This document shows, piece after piece, positions 5,332-8,251 of a stretch of 8,251 nt of DNA; within the stretch, counting starts at the first letter, position 1, and the number at the start of each line of letters is the position of its first letter. The notes under the pieces are model-generated. The model saw nothing but the letters and a program-made list of their open reading frames with translations, did no database searches and was not told the origin of the DNA. The position numbers were made by a program, and so were the translations under genes. Source of the stretch: Alphaproteobacteria bacterium. Its GTDB lineage: Bacteria > Pseudomonadota > Alphaproteobacteria > Micropepsales > Micropepsaceae. Location: NCBI GenBank assembly GCA_028869725.1, contig JAGWRJ010000679.1, positions 1-8,251 of the forward strand, in the 5' to 3' direction.

Positions 5332-5619
5332 TCACGCGCCATGTTCGGTGGACTTGCTTCGGAAAAGCGAGCCGCGTTCGACCGATATCAGCGTCTTTGC
5401 CCCGCTCGACCACACTGTAGACCAGTCCACGCATCGGCTCCTGGCAAAAGACGTCGGACGACAGGCCAACCCCCGAGCCACAAATTCAGCGTTAACCCTA
5501 AAGCCGGCATTCACCGCTGTGACCGCATCCGACGCCGTGACCGCGGCTAGCCCCTTGTGGTCAATCGAACGTAGCGTTTCTTCGCCGGATCGACCGGTGG
5601 CCGTCGCCTCAATCACCAT
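5332..5619 (-). CDS. small uncertain ORF between the globin and the DUF6306-like gene
   Basis: An ATG at 5619 lies inside the last codons of the globin gene (11-base overlap) and opens a 95-codon frame with no recognised domain. It includes an internal duplication (AVTASD followed by AVTAVN). An overlapping alternative in another frame, 5434-5309, encodes 41 residues (MRGLVYSVVERGKDADIGRT and so on). It has AGGAG just before its ATG, and its stop overlaps the next gene's ATG as ATGA. A rough count in the shared part gives GC at third positions near 72% for the 95-codon frame and about 61% for the 41-codon one. Either, or a frameshifted fusion of both, may be real. No function can be assigned. 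Confidence 0.35.
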   Translation of the reverse strand: MVIEATATGRSGEETLRSIDHKGLAAVTASDAVTAVNAGFRVNAEFVARGLACRPTSFARSRCVDWSTVWSSGAKTLISVERGSLFRSKSTEHGA

Positions 5620-6100
5620 GGCTCGCCTCCCGGACTCGCGGCATGGTCCGTTCCGACCGTGGTCGTTGCCGTCGGATTTCGCCCTTCTGCGCCGCGATGC
5701 CCATTTCCAGACTGTCGGCAATCCGGTGCGCGCGATCGAGAAAGTGTGCCACCGCCGGTGGCGGGCAGATCTCACTTACGGTCTCGGCGAAGATCTCAAG
5801 CCAGCGATTGAACTCCGGCGTGTCGATGGGAAGCGCGAGATGTGCCACCATCGGCTGACCGTGATAGCGGCCACTCATCAGCGCAACCGACGACCAGAAG
5901 GTGCATAGCCGCGCGATGTGTCCTTCCCAGTCATGTACCTTGTCCTCGAAAATCGGGCCGATGAGCGGATCGCGTCGGGCTCTTTCGTAGAAGGTGCGTA
6001 CGACCCGTTCGATCATCGCCTCGTCGATCCCCGTCCGCGCGACAATACCATCGATAATCTGACGACGATCGGGTGAACCGGATTGGGTCTCCAGAATCAT
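5609..6100 (-). CDS. group III truncated haemoglobin
   Basis: The 163-residue protein carries the group III (P-type) 2-on-2 globin pattern. It has TFYERARRDPLIGPIFEDKV with Tyr B10 (Y38), DWEGHIARLCTFW with a candidate E7 His (H61), SSVALMSGRYHGQPM, and the proximal His F8 at H87 (PMVAHLALPID). W100 fits Trp G8. CPPPAVAHFLDRAHRIADSLEMGIA closes the fold, followed by a basic tail of about 25 residues. Members bind O2 and NO and are implicated in nitrosative protection, as with Ctb of Campylobacter. I chose ATG 6100 (MILETQ) because GAGG lies 6 bases upstream; an ATG at 6163 is in frame but sits inside a predicted operator. It is divergent from an NsrR-like gene, so NO induction is likely. Confidence 0.92.
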   Translation of the reverse strand: MILETQSGSPDRRQIIDGIVARTGIDEAMIERVVRTFYERARRDPLIGPIFEDKVHDWEGHIARLCTFWSSVALMSGRYHGQPMVAHLALPIDTPEFNRWLEIFAETVSEICPPPAVAHFLDRAHRIADSLEMGIAAQKGEIRRQRPRSERTMPRVREASHGD

Positions 6101-6154
6101 TCTCGTCCTCATCTGCGAGCCAAGAAGAGCGCCATCGCTTTGCGCTTCCAGCAT

Positions 6155-6177
6155 AACATGCATATGAAATGTATCTT
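6155..6177. promoter_or_regulatory. 11-1-11 NsrR-type operator between the globin gene and rrf2 copy B
   Basis: On the reverse strand the arms are AAGATACATTT and ATATGCATGTT, with one base between. Against the enterobacterial NsrR half-sites AAGATGCATTT and AAATGCATCTT they match at ten and nine of eleven positions. The site is 54 bp from the globin start and 51 bp from the divergent regulator start, so one bound dimer could control both. A TTGACG at 6182-6187 on the minus strand may be the globin -35. Confidence 0.65.
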
Positions 6178-6228
6178 ATTGCGTCAACCTTCAACCCCGG
6201 GCCGTAACACCGCCGGAGAAGAGGAAAA

Positions 6229-6702
6229 ATGCGTCTGACCTTGTGGACCGATTATGCATTGCGGACGCTGATTTTTGTCGGCGCGAAAGGCAGACAATTC
6301 GCCACGATCGCCGAGATCGCCAAGAGCTTCGATGTCCCGAAAACCCATTTGATGAAGGTCGTGAATCGCCTCGGGCAACTTGGGTATCTGGAAACGGTCC
6401 GCGGCAAGGGCGGTGGAGTCAGGTTGGGCCGTCCACCATTGGAGATCGTCGTAGGCGCAGTCGTGCGGGAAACGGAGGAAGATCTGGCTGTGATGGGCTG
6501 CCTGGGAAGAACCGGGTTTTGTCGTATTGAGGCGTGTTGTGTCCTACGCGGTGCACTTCATCAGGCCACGCAGGCTTTTTTGACCACGCTCGACGGCTAC
6601 ACCTTGGCCGACCTCTTGGCGCCCCGCGCCAGGCTCGTCCAGAGTTTAGGCATAGCGCCTGTGAAGATTCGCCGAAGTGCGTTGGGTTTTGTTCCCGAGT
6701 GA
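6229..6702 (+). CDS. nsrR: Rrf2-family NO-sensing repressor, NsrR-like (copy B)
   Basis: The 157-residue product begins MRLTLWTDYALRTLIF, then a winged helix (about residues 25-65, ETVRGKGGGVRLGRPP), and a sensing loop with C91, C98, C103 and C104 (GCLGRTGFCRIEACC). It ends with a dimer helix AFLTTLDGYTLADLLAPR that is highly NsrR-like. Asp8 is present as the probable fourth cluster ligand. The start follows GAGGAAAA. It shares Rrf2 architecture with copy A but differs throughout, so the pair are paralogues rather than a recent duplication. It is divergent from the truncated globin across a 23-bp NsrR-type operator and probably represses that gene and itself until NO attacks its cluster. Confidence 0.88.
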   Translation: MRLTLWTDYALRTLIFVGAKGRQFATIAEIAKSFDVPKTHLMKVVNRLGQLGYLETVRGKGGGVRLGRPPLEIVVGAVVRETEEDLAVMGCLGRTGFCRIEACCVLRGALHQATQAFLTTLDGYTLADLLAPRARLVQSLGIAPVKIRRSALGFVPE

Positions 6703-6792
6703 TTCTAATGGCGAGTTTCCTGTGACCACAACCACAAACAGAAGCGCCCCCGAGGTAGCGATGCGATTCTGCGAAGGTGGCATAGACGGTAT

Positions 6793-6810
6793 GCGCGCTT
6801 GTCGGCGCGC
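6793..6810. repeat. GCGCGC-N6-GCGCGC inverted repeat
   Basis: Two GCGCGC arms flank TTGTCG in the 120-bp gap between copy B and the transposase remnant. It may belong to the left part of the decayed insertion element. No T-tract follows, so it is not a clear terminator. Confidence 0.3.
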
Positions 6811-6824
6811 GGGCCAGGCAGTGG

Positions 6825-7086
6825 ATGGAGGCGATTGCGTTGGATAGCGATCGTCCATTTAAGCACATCGAGCCGCTGCGGGCCGTCCTCGCATCCGCGG
6901 GCAGCGGCCCCGGTGAGCAGGCCATGACCCTGCCCGGCATCAGTTCGGCCAATGGTCCGACGCTGGCAGCAGCGCTTCGCCGAAGCGGGGATTGACGGTC
7001 TGCTGCGTGACAATACCCGCAAGCCGGGCAAGCCACCGATTGCGGCCGAGACGGTGGCGCGCGTGGTGGCGTTGACCTGTGCCGAA
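6825..7086 (+). pseudogene. IS630-family transposase N-terminal remnant, frameshifted and truncated
   Basis: The first frame from ATG 6825 reads MEAIALDSDRPFKHIEPLRA and on through VLASAG. A shift near 6950 then leads into RRWQQRFAEAGIDGLLRD and TRKPGKPPIAAETVARVVAL. Together these match the N-terminal helix-turn-helix region of IS630-family transposases (typically VWRWQQRFAEAG and LLRDKTRKPGKPP). The similarity breaks off around 7086, just where the toxin gene ends on the other strand. The DDE catalytic domain is missing, so the element is dead. The helix-turn-helix segment before VRRWQ is also scrambled. Confidence 0.8.
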
Positions 7087-7614
7087 TCATCTCGAACTGG
7101 GATGCGCGGCCTCTAGCGAGCCGGCGATGTCGGCGATGGACCGGAACAGCACCAGTGCGTCGTCCTTGGACGGCAGGAATCCGCGGTGGCGCCAGGACGA
7201 CGCCGCCTCCTCATCCACGGCGTTGACGACCAGAGCGCGCCCGCCGATCAGCGCGGCGCCACTGACGCTGCGGACAAGCGCATGGTTAAACAGTCCGGTG
7301 CCGATCCCTCGCCCGACCCAGGCCAGATCGGTCGCGAGTTGGCCGAGCAGAATGCAGGGCACCGGGTTCGGCGGCTGGCCGGTGCGGATCGAGCGCGGCA
7401 GGGCGGCGGGGACGATGGCGGTCGGCGCCAGGCCGTAATAGCCGACGACACGGGCCGCCACGTGGACGACCATGACCACCGTGAACCCCTTCTGCTGATT
7501 GGCCAGCGCCCGGGTCTTCAGCCAATGATCGAGCGAGGGCTTGCCGCAGGAGAACCGGGTTACGTCGTGGCCGGGATTCAGCAGTTCGGGGGCGGAGAGC
7601 GGCGGCTCCGCCAT
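7087..7614 (-). CDS. GNAT acetyltransferase toxin (TacT-like) of a type II TA system
   Basis: The 175-residue protein has the GNAT fold of TacT/AtaT toxins, which acetylate the amino group of aminoacyl-tRNA and stop translation. The visible parts are FSCGKPSLDHWLKTRALANQ (residues 21-40), VVGYYGLAP (56-64) and LGQLATDLAWVGRGIGTGLF (90-109). The last contains the acetyl-CoA loop GRGIG at 101-105. Then come VNAVDEEAASSWRHRGFLPS and a terminal LFRSIADI. Many TacT proteins have Tyr at the position four before the Gly of GF; here it is W131, as in what I recall as a Trp-bearing subfamily. The ATG at 7614 overlaps the antitoxin stop (TGATG), so the pair is coupled. The end abuts the IS630 remnant but looks complete. 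Confidence 0.9.
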   Translation of the reverse strand: MAEPPLSAPELLNPGHDVTRFSCGKPSLDHWLKTRALANQQKGFTVVMVVHVAARVVGYYGLAPTAIVPAALPRSIRTGQPPNPVPCILLGQLATDLAWVGRGIGTGLFNHALVRSVSGAALIGGRALVVNAVDEEAASSWRHRGFLPSKDDALVLFRSIADIAGSLEAAHPSSR

Positions 7615-7910
7615 CAGCGCTTCGCCGCGCCCTTCTCCCACGGCGCCTTGCGACGGAGGGACGCCACCATCTCCGGAACGGGAGTGGCGGGGGCGGAGAT
7701 AGCCTGGACGAACGCCTCGAAGCCCTCGGGGGTCATGCGCAGCAGCGTGCTTTCCATGAGAACCTCTTCGGCGGCCCGTACCGCCGCCTCCCGCACGAAG
7801 TCGGTCCGCGACCGGCCACGCAGGTCGGCGGCACGGTCGATGATGGCGATGTCGCCTTCCGGGAGGCGCATCGAGAGCGGATAGTCTTTGCGTTTGGCCG
7901 CGCCGGTCAT
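7614..7910 (-). CDS. DUF1778 (TacA-like) antitoxin
   Basis: The 98-residue protein has an N-terminal ribbon-helix-helix DNA-binding domain, about residues 8-52 (YPLSMRLPEGDIAIIDRAAD, GRSRTDFVREAAVRAAEEVL). A C-terminal neutralising segment holds TPEGFEAFVQAISAPA and PEMVASLRRKAPWE. It binds the cognate GNAT toxin and, with it, represses the operon. I chose ATG 7910 because AAGGGGA lies about 5 bases upstream. An in-frame ATG at 7928 lacks a ribosome site but falls near the predicted transcript start, so a leaderless longer form is possible. The antitoxin precedes the toxin, the usual order for this family. Confidence 0.9.
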   Translation of the reverse strand: MTGAAKRKDYPLSMRLPEGDIAIIDRAADLRGRSRTDFVREAAVRAAEEVLMESTLLRMTPEGFEAFVQAISAPATPVPEMVASLRRKAPWEKGAAKR

Positions 7911-7934
7911 GGTGGTCCCCTTCGCCATGGCGCG

Positions 7935-7963
7935 AATGTAAGAGACCGTAGCGCGTTTTGCAA
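7935..7963 (-). promoter_or_regulatory. promoter of the toxin-antitoxin operon
   Basis: On the minus strand TTGCAA (7963-7958) and TACATT (7940-7935) are separated by exactly 17 bp and lie just before the antitoxin. The -35 sits within the palindrome at 7950-7976. The expected start of transcription is close to 7928. Confidence 0.55.
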
Positions 7964-7976
7964 TACGAAACGCGCT
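7950..7976. promoter_or_regulatory. perfect inverted repeat, TA operator
   Basis: AGCGCGTTT (7950-7958) and AAACGCGCT (7968-7976) are exact reverse complements with a 9-base spacer. The site overlaps the -35 of the TA promoter, as expected for autorepression by a ribbon-helix-helix antitoxin and its toxin complex. Confidence 0.65.
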
Positions 7977-7999
7977 GCTGCCTGATCTCCCAGGCGCGG

Positions 8000-8251
8000 T
8001 CACTCCGACCCGGCGATGGCTGGCTGATCTCCCTCGCGTTCCCGGCTGGACGGTGACTGTTTTGAATGTGGCGGCGGCTCATGCGGCACGGCCGGTGGCA
8101 CCCGGCGCACAGGAGCCCGAAACGCCCGGTCCGTAGTGATGAACCGCTCGACGATGATCGGCACCAGCTTCTCGACTGGTGGCGCTTCGGACAGGCCGTC
8201 CTGCGCCGCGATGGCGGCGGCGTAGTCGCGGATCAGCGCGTCCAGCGCCGC
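8000..8251 (-). CDS. C-terminal end of an unidentified protein (partial)
   Basis: A frame open from the right window edge gives 83 residues and stops at TGA 8002-8000. It begins AALDALIRDYAAAIAAQDGL, continues with PVEKLVPIIVERFITTDRAF, and ends in a proline-, serine- and charge-rich tail (PPAVPHEPPPHSKQSPSSRE) that looks disordered. Codon use and amino-acid pattern are those of a real gene. No start is visible. I do not recognise the family; replication, partition or mobilisation proteins often end this way, but there is no motif to choose among them. It is upstream of the TA operon on the same strand, with the TA operator immediately after it. Confidence 0.6.
   Translation of the reverse strand, partial: AALDALIRDYAAAIAAQDGLSEAPPVEKLVPIIVERFITTDRAFRAPVRRVPPAVPHEPPPHSKQSPSSREREGDQPAIAGSE

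Noticed and set aside
5198..5908. 236-codon forward frame over the DUF6306-like, small ORF and globin region
   Set aside because: It is antisense to the globin and its neighbours, and its translation shows no recognisable motif.
6101..6163. N-terminal extension of the truncated globin from ATG 6163
   Set aside because: That ATG lies inside the predicted operator and lacks a ribosome site. ATG 6100 has GAGG and gives the normal family N-terminus.
6419..7090. 223-codon reverse frame over rrf2 copy B and the IS630 remnant
   Set aside because: It is opposite an NsrR-like gene and a transposase remnant, with no domain and an Arg/Pro/Ser-rich composition.
7087..8082. 331-codon reverse frame that would extend the toxin N-terminally
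   Set aside because: The extra 156 residues run through the antitoxin gene in another frame. The start at 7614 is fixed by the TGATG overlap.
1..8251. CRISPR arrays, tRNA or rRNA genes, riboswitches
   Set aside because: No regularly spaced repeats, cloverleaf-like sequences or rRNA signatures were seen on either strand.

Overview
The window reads as an accessory island from a moderately GC-rich alphaproteobacterium. The SdhB has the alphaproteobacterial form, and the 7Fe ferredoxin, HemJ and group III truncated globin fit the same placement. An Acetobacteraceae/Rhodospirillales-like host is possible, but that is inference from protein style only. Mobile DNA flanks the island: the tail and terminal repeat of an IS66-family element lie on the left, and a decayed IS630-family transposase fragment plus a GNAT/DUF1778 toxin-antitoxin pair lie on the right. 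A plasmid or genomic island is therefore plausible.

Layout. Positions 3-141 are the end of an IS66 element. A lone sdhB (234-1019, minus) follows, then a promoter region with palindromes and a 104-residue orphan protein ending in a SFPASDPP tail (1249-1563, plus). An AhpD-like carboxymuconolactone decarboxylase family protein (1586-1933, minus) is preceded by a broken or frameshifted small ORF. Next come a first NsrR-like Rrf2 regulator (2272-2709), a RIC/YtfE/ScdA di-iron repair protein (2813-3511), a 7Fe ferredoxin fdxA (3659-3991) and an overlapping hemJ-like membrane protein (3988-4437). On the minus strand a compact run reads group III truncated haemoglobin (5609-6100), a small uncertain ORF, a DUF6306-like helical protein (4806-5312) and a DUF488 protein (4424-4801). 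Divergent from the globin is a second NsrR-like regulator (6229-6702). The IS630 remnant, GNAT toxin, DUF1778 antitoxin and the C-terminal end of an unknown reverse-strand gene complete the window.

How it fits together. Both Rrf2 proteins keep Asp8 and the cysteine cluster of NO-sensing NsrR. RIC repairs nitrosatively damaged Fe-S centres, truncated globins bind O2/NO, SdhB and FdxA carry Fe-S clusters, and HemJ makes haem precursor. The likely theme is nitrosative/oxidative stress defence with Fe-S and haem maintenance. The most interesting signal is regulatory. A 15-bp palindrome of the form GGTA-N6-ATAC recurs at three promoters (sdhB/orf104, the first rrf2, and RIC, where it covers a perfect TTGACA). 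A different, classical 11-1-11 NsrR-type operator lies between the globin gene and the second rrf2. This suggests two paralogous sensors with separate operators in one island.
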